Below, in pieces: positions 1 through 6,768 of a DNA stretch of 39,189 nt (positions are counted from its first letter, which is position 1; every line of letters begins with the position of its first letter). Below the pieces are notes generated by a model that was not told where the DNA came from, ran no database searches, and saw only the letters and a program-made list of their open reading frames with translations. A program made the translations under genes and the position numbers. Origin of the DNA: an uncultured Clostridium sp. (lineage in GTDB: Bacteria; Bacillota; Clostridia; TANB77; CAG-508); NCBI GenBank assembly GCA_947571515.1, contig CANOYI010000003.1:1-39189 (forward strand). Direction: 5' to 3'.

Positions 1-22
1 TTCAAGCCATTTTTCTTTTAAA

Positions 23-379
23 TGGTGGAGATGAGGAGAGTCGAACTCCTGTCCATAATATCTTCCAAATAGACTTCTACAAGTTTAGTTTATCTTTTAT
101 TTTCATTTTGTTCTCACCGACAAACAGGTTAAAACAAAATATAGCTTTTTAAAATACCCACTACTTTAAAAGCAAAAGTAGCTTTGTTTCCCACTAGTTA
201 TGACACTTTACTAAAATCTGTGGGTCGTTTCAGTAAAGCGTAGCCACAATTAGGCAGCTAATGCTAATTCTCTATTATCAGCGTTTATATTTAACTTTCG
301 CTTTTTTTAAGTGGCCAAAGCGAACATCCACTACTTGCTATCTATCCTTCTGGTAATATGTCGAAACCATTACATCCCC
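23..379 (-). ncRNA. ssrA: transfer-messenger RNA (tmRNA)
   Basis: This RNA rescues stalled ribosomes and tags the unfinished peptide for proteolysis. On the minus strand the 5' end reads GGGGATGTAATGGTTTCGAC and the 3' end reads AGTTCGACTCTCC...CACCA, the two halves of the tRNA-like domain, with the terminal CCA encoded at 23-25. The internal tag frame at 250-282 reads GCT GAT AAT AGA GAA TTA GCA TTA GCT GCC TAA, giving the tag ADNRELALAA with the usual LAA-type degron. The length of about 357 nt is normal. The exact resume codon is inferred from the tag pattern of clostridial tmRNAs. Confidence 0.96.
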
Positions 380-390
380 GTGTATGATTT

Positions 391-419
391 ATTATACTAT
401 ATTTCTTATAATTTATCAA
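391..419 (-). promoter_or_regulatory. promoter of ssrA
   Basis: On the minus strand TTGATA (414-419) and TATAAT (391-396) are separated by exactly 17 bases, and the mature tmRNA 5' end lies 11 bases further on, consistent with a short leader removed by RNase P. Confidence 0.7.
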
Positions 420-461
420 TATTTTCTTTTGAAAATCATATACTATTTTAGGTGATTAATT

Positions 462-652
462 ATGGGTATCGTTTCTACAAATGTGTCTTACAATTCTAAT
501 GTTTTAAGACAAAATTTAAGTTCCTTATTAAGAGCTTATCCTTTTCTTAACGTTCAAACAGTTGGAAATAGTGTTTTAGGAAAGCCTATCTATGTGATTA
601 AATTAGGACGTGGTCCAAGAAAAGTATTTTACTCTGGTTCCATTCACGCCAA
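462..652 (+). pseudogene. M14 zinc carboxypeptidase, N-terminal fragment (split by element)
   Basis: This is the first 64 codons of an M14-family peptidase of the gamma-D-glutamyl-diamino acid endopeptidase type, which cuts peptidoglycan peptides. It starts at ATG after an AGGTGA site and runs to YSGSIHA, the first half of the zinc-binding HxxE motif. The reading frame then enters the integrated element and stops after two foreign codons (KG). The remaining part of the gene resumes at 8914 with NEWIT, so the intact motif would be HANEWIT. There is no LysM domain or obvious signal peptide in the N-terminal part. Joined to the second fragment (minus the duplicated core) it makes a protein of about 305 residues once a further +1 frameshift is corrected. 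Confidence 0.85.
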
Positions 653-669
653 GGGCTGAATATATCAGT
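651..669 (+). other. attL half-site of the element
   Basis: The core AA (651-652) is followed by seven bases (GGGCTGA) and then ATATATCAGT (660-669). The same ten bases occur inverted at the same distance from the AA core at the other end, as expected for the two arms of an attP site. Confidence 0.75.
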
Positions 670-687
670 ATGACTTGTCCTATATAT

Positions 688-711
688 AGGGGAAATATTG
701 CTATTTCCCCT
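688..711. repeat. perfect 10-bp hairpin downstream of the serine recombinase
   Basis: AGGGGAAATA and TATTTCCCCT flank a TTGC loop. It lies just beyond the recombinase stop codon, so it may end that transcript, though no U-run follows on the minus strand. It shares arm length and loop with the inverted repeat upstream of the same gene. Confidence 0.6.
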
Positions 712-719
712 AAACTTAC

Positions 720-2291
720 TTATATCAATTTATCAAGGTTCACTTTAAGTTTAAATTCTAAATTCTTTCCTTCATATATAATAATTTTATCTAATACTTG
801 GGCTAAAACTTCTTTTGCTGGTTCTTCTGCTTTTATTATCTCATCAAAATATTCTAGTGCTTGTTTCACTTTTTTAACTTTATCTTTTTGTGTTTGATTT
901 TCTAAATATCTTAAAGTTTCAGTTATTTTAGTTATTTCCTTTAACTTATCTTCTATCATTTGTGAATATGTTTCTTCCACTATTTCTTCTTCCTCTGCTG
1001 TTTTAACTTTGGTCATTTCCTTTACTTTCTGCATTTGCATTTGTCTATATTCTTGCTTTATTCTCTCTAGTTTTATCTTTAACTTTTCTTGATTACTCTG
1101 TGATTTCTTTTTAACTTTATCTAAATTCATACCTTTTAGAAAATCCTTATATTCTGTTCTTACTGCTTTCAAAAATATTTTAAAATTTTCTAATATGTAT
1201 TGTTCTTCTACTGTATGATAGGTACACCTTAATTTCCTATATTTACTATAATTCAAACATTCATAATATTTTTTTCCATATCTCATATAACCAGTCGCTG
1301 ACGCTCCACAATCCCCACACCTCACAAATCCACCAAATATATAATAGTGTTTTCCTTTCTTATAAAGACTTGTACTTTCTGCTCTTTGTTTCAATATTTC
1401 TTGTACCTTATTAAACTGCTCCTCTGTTATTATTGCTTCGTGGTGGTCTTTAAATTTATGACGTTCTTCTTCTGGTATTATTTTTACTTTTTTTCCATGT
1501 ATCCCTATAACCTCTTTTTTATGTGTTACTAATGTTCCTATATATGTTTTATCTCTTAAAATCTTACTAATCATATCTGTTTCCCAATATTCTCTTACTT
1601 TTCTTTCTATGTTTCTTCCTCTTGCTTTCTTAAATCTTTCTGCTTCTATAATAGATGGGTTTTTAAAATCATATTCCGTATTAAGTTTTTTGGCTATTGA
1701 TGTCATTCCATAACCTTGTTCATATAAATCAAATATTGTTTGTACCGCTTCTCTGACTTCTTCATTTACTGTAAGTGTTCCACCTTTTCCTTTTATATAA
1801 CCATATCTTGGTCCTTGTATTACTGTTCCCGCTTTCATTTTATTACCTAATGAATCTCTTACTTTTCTTGATGTTTCTTTTACATACCTTTCATTGTACC
1901 AAGTTTCAATACCTACTATATCGTCATCGTCTGTTAATAAATTAAATGTACATCCTCTTTGTTTAATTAGTATCAATTCTACTTCTTCCGTTTTCCATTT
2001 ATTTATAATCATTTGTGCAATTCCATTATTCCTTGAAAGTCTTGATAAATCTTTCATTAGTACAATTGGTTTTTCTTTACTTTCATTTACTAAATTATAT
2101 AATTCATTAAATGCTGGTCTATCTTCTATTGGAATATAACCCGATACATTATCGTCTTCAAATGTTCTTTCAATTTCCCACCCTTGCTCTTCTGCATACT
2201 CTTTGGCAATATCATTTTGTGTTTTAATGCTTCCATAATTCTTTTTATCTTCATCTTTACTTATTCTTGAATAATTATATACTTTCTTCAT
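720..2291 (-). CDS. large serine recombinase (integrase of the element)
   Basis: This enzyme would carry out site-specific integration and excision of the element. The 523-residue protein has an N-terminal resolvase catalytic domain (YSRIS near residue 7 holds the nucleophilic serine; the segment with DLSRLSRN near residue 80 matches the conserved arginine region). A recombinase domain follows (about 170-290, with GPRYGY), then a zinc ribbon (CGDCG near 325 and two further cysteines up to about 360), and a long charged coiled coil in the C-terminal third. This is the standard layout of large serine integrases. The gene sits at the element's edge beside attL, pointing toward it. A good AGAGAGGTAGG-type site precedes the ATG. 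Confidence 0.95.
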   Translation of the reverse strand: MKKVYNYSRISKDEDKKNYGSIKTQNDIAKEYAEEQGWEIERTFEDDNVSGYIPIEDRPAFNELYNLVNESKEKPIVLMKDLSRLSRNNGIAQMIINKWKTEEVELILIKQRGCTFNLLTDDDDIVGIETWYNERYVKETSRKVRDSLGNKMKAGTVIQGPRYGYIKGKGGTLTVNEEVREAVQTIFDLYEQGYGMTSIAKKLNTEYDFKNPSIIEAERFKKARGRNIERKVREYWETDMISKILRDKTYIGTLVTHKKEVIGIHGKKVKIIPEEERHKFKDHHEAIITEEQFNKVQEILKQRAESTSLYKKGKHYYIFGGFVRCGDCGASATGYMRYGKKYYECLNYSKYRKLRCTYHTVEEQYILENFKIFLKAVRTEYKDFLKGMNLDKVKKKSQSNQEKLKIKLERIKQEYRQMQMQKVKEMTKVKTAEEEEIVEETYSQMIEDKLKEITKITETLRYLENQTQKDKVKKVKQALEYFDEIIKAEEPAKEVLAQVLDKIIIYEGKNLEFKLKVNLDKLI

Positions 2292-2320
2292 ATAATCCTA
2301 CCTCTCTTATTTAGTTTGCT

Positions 2321-2344
2321 AGTGCATATATTGCTATATGCACT
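2321..2344. promoter_or_regulatory. perfect inverted repeat upstream of the serine recombinase
   Basis: AGTGCATATA and TATATGCACT surround TTGC, 30 bases before the recombinase start codon. Its position fits an operator or leader hairpin controlling integrase expression. Its function is inferred only from position and symmetry. Confidence 0.5.
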
Positions 2345-2353
2345 AACTTGTTA

Positions 2354-2557
2354 CTAACTATTAACTGCTACTAACTGTAACATTGCTTTTAGTGATGTCA
2401 TTATTTCATTTTGTCCTCCAACAAAAACCACCACTCTATTTTTTCCATTTCTTAACCCTTTTATTTCTTCTTTTATATCTTTTGCTTCTGCTTCTTCTGC
2501 TCCAAGAAATACTTGGGTTACTCTATCTTTACCTATTACAACATTATTAACTTTCAC
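2354..2557 (-). CDS. small protein of unknown function, 67 residues
   Basis: I do not recognise this protein. It starts at GTG after an AGGTG site. It alternates short hydrophobic strands (KNRVVVFVGG near residue 40) with a charged middle, and has no membrane segment. It lies directly upstream of the serine recombinase (about 60 bases), so it could be co-transcribed and act as an accessory or directionality factor, but nothing in the sequence proves this. Confidence 0.55.
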   Translation of the reverse strand: MKVNNVVIGKDRVTQVFLGAEEAEAKDIKEEIKGLRNGKNRVVVFVGGQNEIMTSLKAMLQLVAVNS

Positions 2558-2631
2558 TTGCTAACACCTCATTAAATCTTATGTTGTAAGTCTCTCAATA
2601 TGCTTCAATGCACAAAAAAAGACTTCTGCCA

Positions 2632-2650
2632 AAGTGGGAAAATCCCACTT
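2632..2650. repeat. 8-bp inverted repeat AAGTGGGA/TCCCACTT
   Basis: A perfect palindrome with a three-base loop lies upstream of the 67-residue gene. On the minus strand it follows TTGTC and precedes a T7 run by about 12 bases, so it may be an operator or a weak terminator; I cannot tell which. Confidence 0.4.
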
Positions 2651-2728
2651 GACAATAAAGTCCAAAACAATTATAATTATATTGGTCGTATAATTAAGTG
2701 TTTAGACTTGATTATATTAAATTTTGAT

Positions 2729-2762
2729 ATGAAAATCGGTTGCTCCAACAACTGATTTTCAT
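2729..2762 (-). terminator. terminator-like hairpin after the HsdS-like gene
   Basis: ATGAAAATCGGTTG pairs with CAACTGATTTTCAT (one wobble) 11 bases beyond the stop codon. A T-run follows on the plus strand; the minus-strand side is only moderately T-rich, so termination may work best in the plus direction. Confidence 0.45.
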
Positions 2763-2772
2763 TTTTTTACTT

Positions 2773-3393
2773 TCATAGGGCATTACCTCCTCTCACCATT
2801 TCTTCAATGCTATTTTGTACTTGATTTAATTGTTTAACTGCATTGGTATATCTATTGATAATTTCTTCTTGCTCTTCTAAACTTATTATTGGAATAGATA
2901 ATTGTTCTAACATTGCTACTGTAATTCTTGCTTGCCTTGTATTTTTTGTGCATAGTTTTAAAATCCTATTCCTAATGCTACTTGAATTTAATATTGTGTA
3001 TAAATATTTTGGTATAACTTTATCGCTTGTTACTCTTATTATTAAATTGCTATCATTGTATACACAATCTTCCGCTTGTATATCTTCCATAAAAATTATG
3101 TCCAACTGGTCTTTACCTGGGAATACTGGTATCACTATGTCACCATTTTGTATGCTATAATCCTTATATTTCTTGCTTAAATCTTGTTTAATGCACATTA
3201 TATGTTCTAGCTTCTTTATATCTTTTTCTACTGCTAATGCTTTAATTATTTTATGTCCTAGAAATCCTACTTTCCCTTTACTTTCAATTATATCTGCTTT
3301 TTCTTGTGCTTTAAATATTGAAAAATTCACTTTTTTATCAACTTGCAATCCTTTCATTGTTACACCTAATTCATTTATTTTACTATAATCCAT
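2773..3393 (-). CDS. orphan type I restriction specificity (HsdS-like) protein, single TRD
   Basis: HsdS proteins give type I restriction-modification complexes their DNA target. This 206-residue protein has one target-recognition domain ending in the typical IPIISLEEQEEII segment (about residues 170-185), followed by a coiled-coil spacer (YTNAVKQLNQ). A normal HsdS has two such domains in about 400 residues, so this is a half-size form that would need to dimerise. No HsdM or HsdR gene is in the window. It might pair with a host HsdM/HsdR encoded elsewhere or act alone as a DNA-binding protein. The start ATG follows an AAGGAGG-like site (TTGGAGG), and the upstream promoter carries a strong operator-like repeat. 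Confidence 0.75.
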   Translation of the reverse strand: MDYSKINELGVTMKGLQVDKKVNFSIFKAQEKADIIESKGKVGFLGHKIIKALAVEKDIKKLEHIMCIKQDLSKKYKDYSIQNGDIVIPVFPGKDQLDIIFMEDIQAEDCVYNDSNLIIRVTSDKVIPKYLYTILNSSSIRNRILKLCTKNTRQARITVAMLEQLSIPIISLEEQEEIINRYTNAVKQLNQVQNSIEEMVRGGNAL

Positions 3394-3406
3394 AATCTAT
3401 TCCTCC

Positions 3407-3464
3407 AAGTTAAGTGTATTTTTAACTTAAATGTATTATACACTTAACTTGTTTGGTTTGTCAA
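3407..3464 (-). promoter_or_regulatory. promoter with nested operator repeats for the HsdS-like gene
   Basis: On the minus strand TTGACA (3459-3464) and TATAAT (3435-3440) are 18 bases apart. A perfect 12-base inverted repeat (3407-3418 and 3439-3450) overlaps the promoter, and a third related half-motif, AACTTAAA, lies between at 3424-3431. A dimeric repressor binding here would block the promoter. Confidence 0.6.
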
Positions 3465-3503
3465 TAACCTCCTTAAAATTTTTTAAATATTTTTACTAAA
3501 TAT

Positions 3504-3527
3504 AAAAAGGTGGAAAATTCCACCTTT
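3504..3527 (-). terminator. terminator of the resolvase gene
   Basis: AAAGGTGGAAA and its perfect complement form an 11-bp stem, followed on the minus strand by TTTTTATATTT. It lies 20 bases beyond the resolvase stop codon. Confidence 0.75.
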
Positions 3528-3547
3528 GATTATATACCAATATTTAC

Positions 3548-4165
3548 TTATACTGTTGTTTCAACTTGTTTTGCTAACTTATAAAATGTATTTCTTTTCA
3601 TATTTGCATTTGCCATTGCTTGGGTGGCTGTTTGCTTACCATTTTTCCATTTGCTATATTCTGTCATAAATGCTTCTGTTATTTCTGCCTTTGGTCTACC
3701 TAAATGCTTATTTTGTGCTTTCGCTATGGCTATTCCCTCGGCTTGCCTTTTCTTTATATTATTTCTTTCATTTTCTGCATTATAAGATAAAATCTGCAAT
3801 ACTAAATCTGCTACAAATGTTCCTAATAAATCTTTGTGTAATCTAGTATCAAGTAATTCCATATCTAACACTTTAATATCTGCCTTGCATTCTGTTGTTA
3901 ATTCTTGCCATTCTTTTTTTATTTCTATATAATTTCTGCCTAATCTATCAATTGAATGTATAACCAATATACTATTTGGGCTATCTTTTAACATTCTTTT
4001 TAGTGTTTGATATTCTACTCTATTAAAATCTTTTCCGCTCTGCTTATCTAAAAATATTCTTTCTTTTGGAATTCCAAAATCTAACATTGATTGTAATTGT
4101 CTGCTTTCATTTTGGTCTTTACTACTCACACGAATATAACCATAAATTTTTTGTTTATTTTCCAT
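3548..4165 (-). CDS. small serine recombinase (resolvase/invertase family)
   Basis: This would resolve co-integrates or multimers, or invert DNA, by strand exchange at a res site. The 205-residue product begins MENKQKIYGYIRVSS, with the catalytic serine in YIRVSS, then SGKDFNR and the IDRLGRN motif; LGRPKAEI marks the start of the C-terminal helix-turn-helix DNA-binding domain. I chose the ATG at 4165 because AAGGGGTGGG lies 7 bases upstream; a longer frame reaches 4216 without a good site. Six related half-sites lie immediately upstream, as in Tn3-type res-resolvase modules. No transposase accompanies it, so it more likely stabilises a replicating form of the element. Confidence 0.9.
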   Translation of the reverse strand: MENKQKIYGYIRVSSKDQNESRQLQSMLDFGIPKERIFLDKQSGKDFNRVEYQTLKRMLKDSPNSILVIHSIDRLGRNYIEIKKEWQELTTECKADIKVLDMELLDTRLHKDLLGTFVADLVLQILSYNAENERNNIKKRQAEGIAIAKAQNKHLGRPKAEITEAFMTEYSKWKNGKQTATQAMANANMKRNTFYKLAKQVETTV

Positions 4166-4202
4166 AATACCCACCCCTTGGTCAGCTATTATAAATGCTT
4201 TG

Positions 4203-4311
4203 TTTGTAAAAGTCAAGGCTATTTTATAAACATTTGTAAATCATTTTATCAACCTTTACAAACACGCTATTTACTATATTTTTAATGTTTATAAAGGTAT
4301 ACCTTTACAAA
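4203..4311. other. res-like region with six resolvase half-sites
   Basis: TTTGTAAA-type octamers occur at 4203-4210, 4223-4230, 4233-4240, 4255-4262, 4288-4295 and 4304-4311. They pair into three inverted sub-sites spanning 28, 30 and 24 bp. The outermost (4288-4311) is the most symmetric, with GGTATACC at its centre, and would be the candidate crossover site. The arrangement is what three-sub-site res regions look like, next to the resolvase gene. Binding is inferred. Confidence 0.6.
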
Positions 4312-4345
4312 TAATAAGTTTAAACTAATATGTAATACAAAGAAA

Positions 4346-4368
4346 CCCCTTTCTCATAGAGATAGGGG
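4346..4368 (-). terminator. terminator of the 113-residue gene
   Basis: CCCCT-ATCTC and GAGA-AAGGGG pair around TAT, followed on the minus strand by TTTCTTTG. It sits about 30 bases past the stop codon of the gene at 4400. Confidence 0.6.
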
Positions 4369-4399
4369 AAAAGAAAATATATTTACTTTTTAAGACAAA

Positions 4400-4741
4400 T
4401 TATTCTTCCATTTTCAAGAAATAGATGTCTTCAGGGTCAACCGGCATAAGGGTAAAGGAAATGTCAGATGCTGAAATCAAGATAATATGTTTCCAGTCTG
4501 TTGCCATTGCACAAACATCAATCACAACTCTTGTTTCTGGATAATCATCAGTTGCTTCCCATCTCAACTCTATAGTTCCTTGTTTTCTACCTTCCTTGCA
4601 AGAAACTCCATCGCTATGCTGCAATTTTTCAACTGCACTGTGATGTAAGTAAATCCATGCATTTGCCGTCCGCTCTTTCATTTCTGCTAATACGTCCAAT
4701 GGGCATTTGTCCTTTGGTACAATTATTACTTCTTTTTTCAT
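4400..4741 (-). CDS. uncharacterised 113-residue protein with divergent base composition
   Basis: I do not recognise the family. The protein is soluble and acidic, with a mixed alpha/beta look; it contains two cysteines (VSCKEG and VDVCAM) and several tryptophans. A good AAGGAGG site precedes the ATG. Sixty-base samples of the gene are about 40% GC, against about 25-30% in the neighbouring element genes, so it probably entered the element separately as cargo. It has its own promoter, overlapped downstream by a TGTGA-N6-TCACA palindrome, and its own terminator, so it is a self-contained transcription unit. Confidence 0.7.
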   Translation of the reverse strand: MKKEVIIVPKDKCPLDVLAEMKERTANAWIYLHHSAVEKLQHSDGVSCKEGRKQGTIELRWEATDDYPETRVVIDVCAMATDWKHIILISASDISFTLMPVDPEDIYFLKMEE

Positions 4742-4790
4742 AGTGAATCCTCCTTAAATTGATTATAATAGTAAATAGTACCTATAACTA

Positions 4791-4844
4791 TGTGATATTA
4801 CTCACATTTAAATAAATTATACAACATTTTACATAAAATTGCAA
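4791..4844 (-). promoter_or_regulatory. promoter of the 113-residue gene with CRP/FNR-like palindrome
   Basis: On the minus strand TTGCAA (4839-4844) and TATAAT (4816-4821) are 17 bases apart. Nine bases downstream of the -10 box lies TGTGA-N6-TCACA (4791-4806), identical in form to a CRP-family operator and placed where a bound regulator would repress. Confidence 0.5.
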
Positions 4845-4952
4845 ATTTTGTATTTTCAAAAATATGGGCTATGGTAATTATATGCTTATATTGCTAAAAG
4901 TGTCTTAAAATTGAATGTCGTTATAATCTCACACTAATAAAACAATAATTAA

Positions 4953-4977
4953 AGTAGGGGCTAGGGTTGCTCCTACT
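4953..4977 (-). terminator. terminator overlapping the stop codon of the 126-residue gene
   Basis: AGTAGG and CCTACT, extended by GC pairs, form a hairpin whose stem includes part of the stop codon; TTTAATTATTGTTTTATT follows on the minus strand. Confidence 0.55.
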
Positions 4978-5356
4978 AATTTTCTATATTTTTAATTTTT
5001 ATATCTGTATCAAGTATTCTTGAAATTAAATAACCATAATAAAACATTTTTTCACATTCTAATGCACTCATCTGCATTTCGATTTCCCAATACTTTTCAA
5101 ATAATGTTTGTTGTGCTTCTGTAAATGACTTTTCTAATATATCAGAAACTTCTATGCTTTTTGTTCTTATGGTTTCATATTCTTTGTTTGTTCTACAAAA
5201 ATCTTCTTCAAACATTTCATATATATTTTGTAACATTGTTATTTTATTAAAATATAGTTCAACATCTTTTATAGTATTGGTTTCAAATATATTATCGAAA
5301 TGTTGTAATAAATTTTGTATCTTTTCTTTTCGTTCTTCAATGCTTTTATTTTCCAT
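4976..5356 (-). CDS. uncharacterised helical protein, 126 residues (DUF6809-like)
   Basis: The product is almost wholly alpha-helical and charged. The C-terminal part (LFEKYWEIEMQMSALE then a FYYGYLISRIL helix) resembles small DUF6809-type proteins found in clostridial mobile elements and prophages; this match is from memory of the pattern and is tentative. It begins at ATG after AAGGGGGTG. A promoter lies about 55 bases upstream, and a hairpin overlaps the stop codon, so it is probably a single-gene transcript. Confidence 0.6.
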   Translation of the reverse strand: MENKSIEERKEKIQNLLQHFDNIFETNTIKDVELYFNKITMLQNIYEMFEEDFCRTNKEYETIRTKSIEVSDILEKSFTEAQQTLFEKYWEIEMQMSALECEKMFYYGYLISRILDTDIKIKNIEN

Positions 5357-5410
5357 TTATAACTAACACCCCCTTGCTTTCAAAAATGGCTTGCAAGTCT
5401 TGATAATGTT

Positions 5411-5439
5411 AGTATATAGGCTATTTTGCTTGATTGCAA
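5411..5439 (-). promoter_or_regulatory. promoter of the 126-residue gene
   Basis: TTGCAA (5434-5439) and TATACT (5411-5416) on the minus strand, spaced by 17 bases. The rest of the 285-base gap up to 5641 is AT-rich and shows nothing else I can support. Confidence 0.5.
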
Positions 5440-5641
5440 CTCCCAAATTTAAAATTTTATGCTGATATTTTTAATCATAAAATTCTTATAAGTTTAAAAA
5501 TATAACAAGGGTTTTTATATTGATTTTATATTTTTGCTATTACTCTTTTATTGCTTGTAATATAAAAATGTCTTAAATTAAATCCTCGTTGCAACCTCTT
5601 ATTGCTAATTTGTTATTTGTATTAGATATTTTCAAAATACA

Positions 5642-6178
5642 TTAAATTTTGCTGGTTAGTGTGAAATTTCTTCGCTTATCTCTTAACAATTGACAATTCT
5701 CAACTTTATTGTTTTTACTACCTCTTACACTTATGTAATACTTGTATGGTCTAAAAGTATATTTTAATAAAGTATCACAATCAACTTTTTCTATTTCTGT
5801 ATCAATAAATGGGTCAATTGGTTTACCATTTTCTTTAAATGCTTGTACTACATAATTGGTATCTCGTTTTGGTGTATATATTTTGCCTAATATCTTTTTT
5901 GGCTTTAATAAAGTGTAATACATTACTTGGGCTTTAACTTGTAATAATCTTGCTATCTTTAATGCTACTCGTTGATTGCCAATAACTGCAATCTTATTTG
6001 TACCTTTAACTATGAAAAATACAAGTTTCAACTCATCTGCTAACACAATAAATTTATTGAAAAGTCCGTAATTTAGGTCATCAAGTATCGTTATAACTGG
6101 CGATGTTTCTAACTTGGAAAAAGATACAATTTCTTCAATTGGTATTTCTTGTAACTTAATTATTTCTAACACTTTCAC
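5642..6178 (-). CDS. uncharacterised protein, 178 residues, in the replication operon
   Basis: I do not recognise this protein. It has a hydrophobic beta-rich centre (KLVFFIVKGTNKIAVIGN, about residues 51-68) and a basic C-terminus, and no clear membrane segment. It starts at GTG directly after the stop codon of the preceding gene (TAA GTG), with GGAGGTG inside that gene, so the two are translationally coupled. It is the last of four genes that begin with the replication-initiator-like gene, and may take part in replication or copy control. Confidence 0.6.
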   Translation of the reverse strand: MKVLEIIKLQEIPIEEIVSFSKLETSPVITILDDLNYGLFNKFIVLADELKLVFFIVKGTNKIAVIGNQRVALKIARLLQVKAQVMYYTLLKPKKILGKIYTPKRDTNYVVQAFKENGKPIDPFIDTEIEKVDCDTLLKYTFRPYKYYISVRGSKNNKVENCQLLRDKRRNFTLTSKI

Positions 6179-6433
6179 TTAATACACCTCCATATCTAAA
6201 AAATCTGTGCAAATGTTACTTAATGTCATATAACTTATATTAACTAAATTATAAATGTAACTTGCTGTTGCTAGGTCAACTGATATTTCTTGTAAACGAA
6301 TTAAAATATCATCAATTGTTTCTTTCTCTAATTGTAATAAGTCTGCTATGTCTAGTCTATCATTATTTTGTAACCCCTCTGTTAAAATCTTTCTGCTTGC
6401 TGATGTTTTACTAATCTGTTTTCTGCTTACCAT
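6179..6433 (-). CDS. small helical protein, 84 residues
   Basis: The function is unknown. The N-terminus is basic and Ser/Lys-rich (MVSRKQISKTSASRK), followed by helices with leucine/isoleucine spacing. Its start overlaps the end of the upstream gene by 23 bases, with GGAGGAGGTG inside that gene. It resembles its 81-residue neighbour in size and helical pattern (both have a stretch of the type LxTLxxFTTDLS or ISVDLATASY), which could reflect an old duplication; this is only suggestive. Confidence 0.6.
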   Translation of the reverse strand: MVSRKQISKTSASRKILTEGLQNNDRLDIADLLQLEKETIDDILIRLQEISVDLATASYIYNLVNISYMTLSNICTDFLDMEVY

Positions 6434-6656
6434 TTTTCTGCACCTCCTCCGTATTTAATTTGAATATTGTATATGCCTTGTTTAGTAAAGTGGTTGATTT
6501 TAATAGTAAGGTGATTATATAGTCTAAATCTGCACAAGATAAATCTGTTGTGAATTCTGCTAATGTTTCTAGTTGTCTTATGATTTTGCTATTTTCATAA
6601 ATACTTGTTTTTAATGATGTATCTTGTAAGTCTTGTCTAATCTCAATTAAGTGCAT
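6411..6656 (-). CDS. small helical protein, 81 residues
   Basis: The function is unknown. It is predicted to be helical, with regularly spaced leucines (about residues 25-65). AGGGGTGG precedes the ATG. It is the second gene of the initiator operon, 112 bases after the replication-initiator-like gene, and overlaps the next gene. Small helical partners of this kind often act with element replication proteins, but nothing here is diagnostic. Confidence 0.6.
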   Translation of the reverse strand: MHLIEIRQDLQDTSLKTSIYENSKIIRQLETLAEFTTDLSCADLDYIITLLLKSTTLLNKAYTIFKLNTEEVQKNGKQKTD

Positions 6657-6768
6657 ATAACCACCCCTAACATAAATTTGAAAGTTCTAATCTGGAAAAA
6701 TTAGAATTTGTGCATTGTACTTTTTTAGTACCTGCTCATTAATATTTTACATTTTCTTTTTAGAAATT

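Noticed and set aside
610-897. Open frame crossing attL on the plus strand
   Set aside because: It is antisense to the serine recombinase 3' end and spans the integration junction; no ribosome site.
4791-4806. A CRP-binding site proven by TGTGA-N6-TCACA
   Set aside because: The palindrome is real, but one site cannot show which regulator binds it; it is reported only as CRP/FNR-like.
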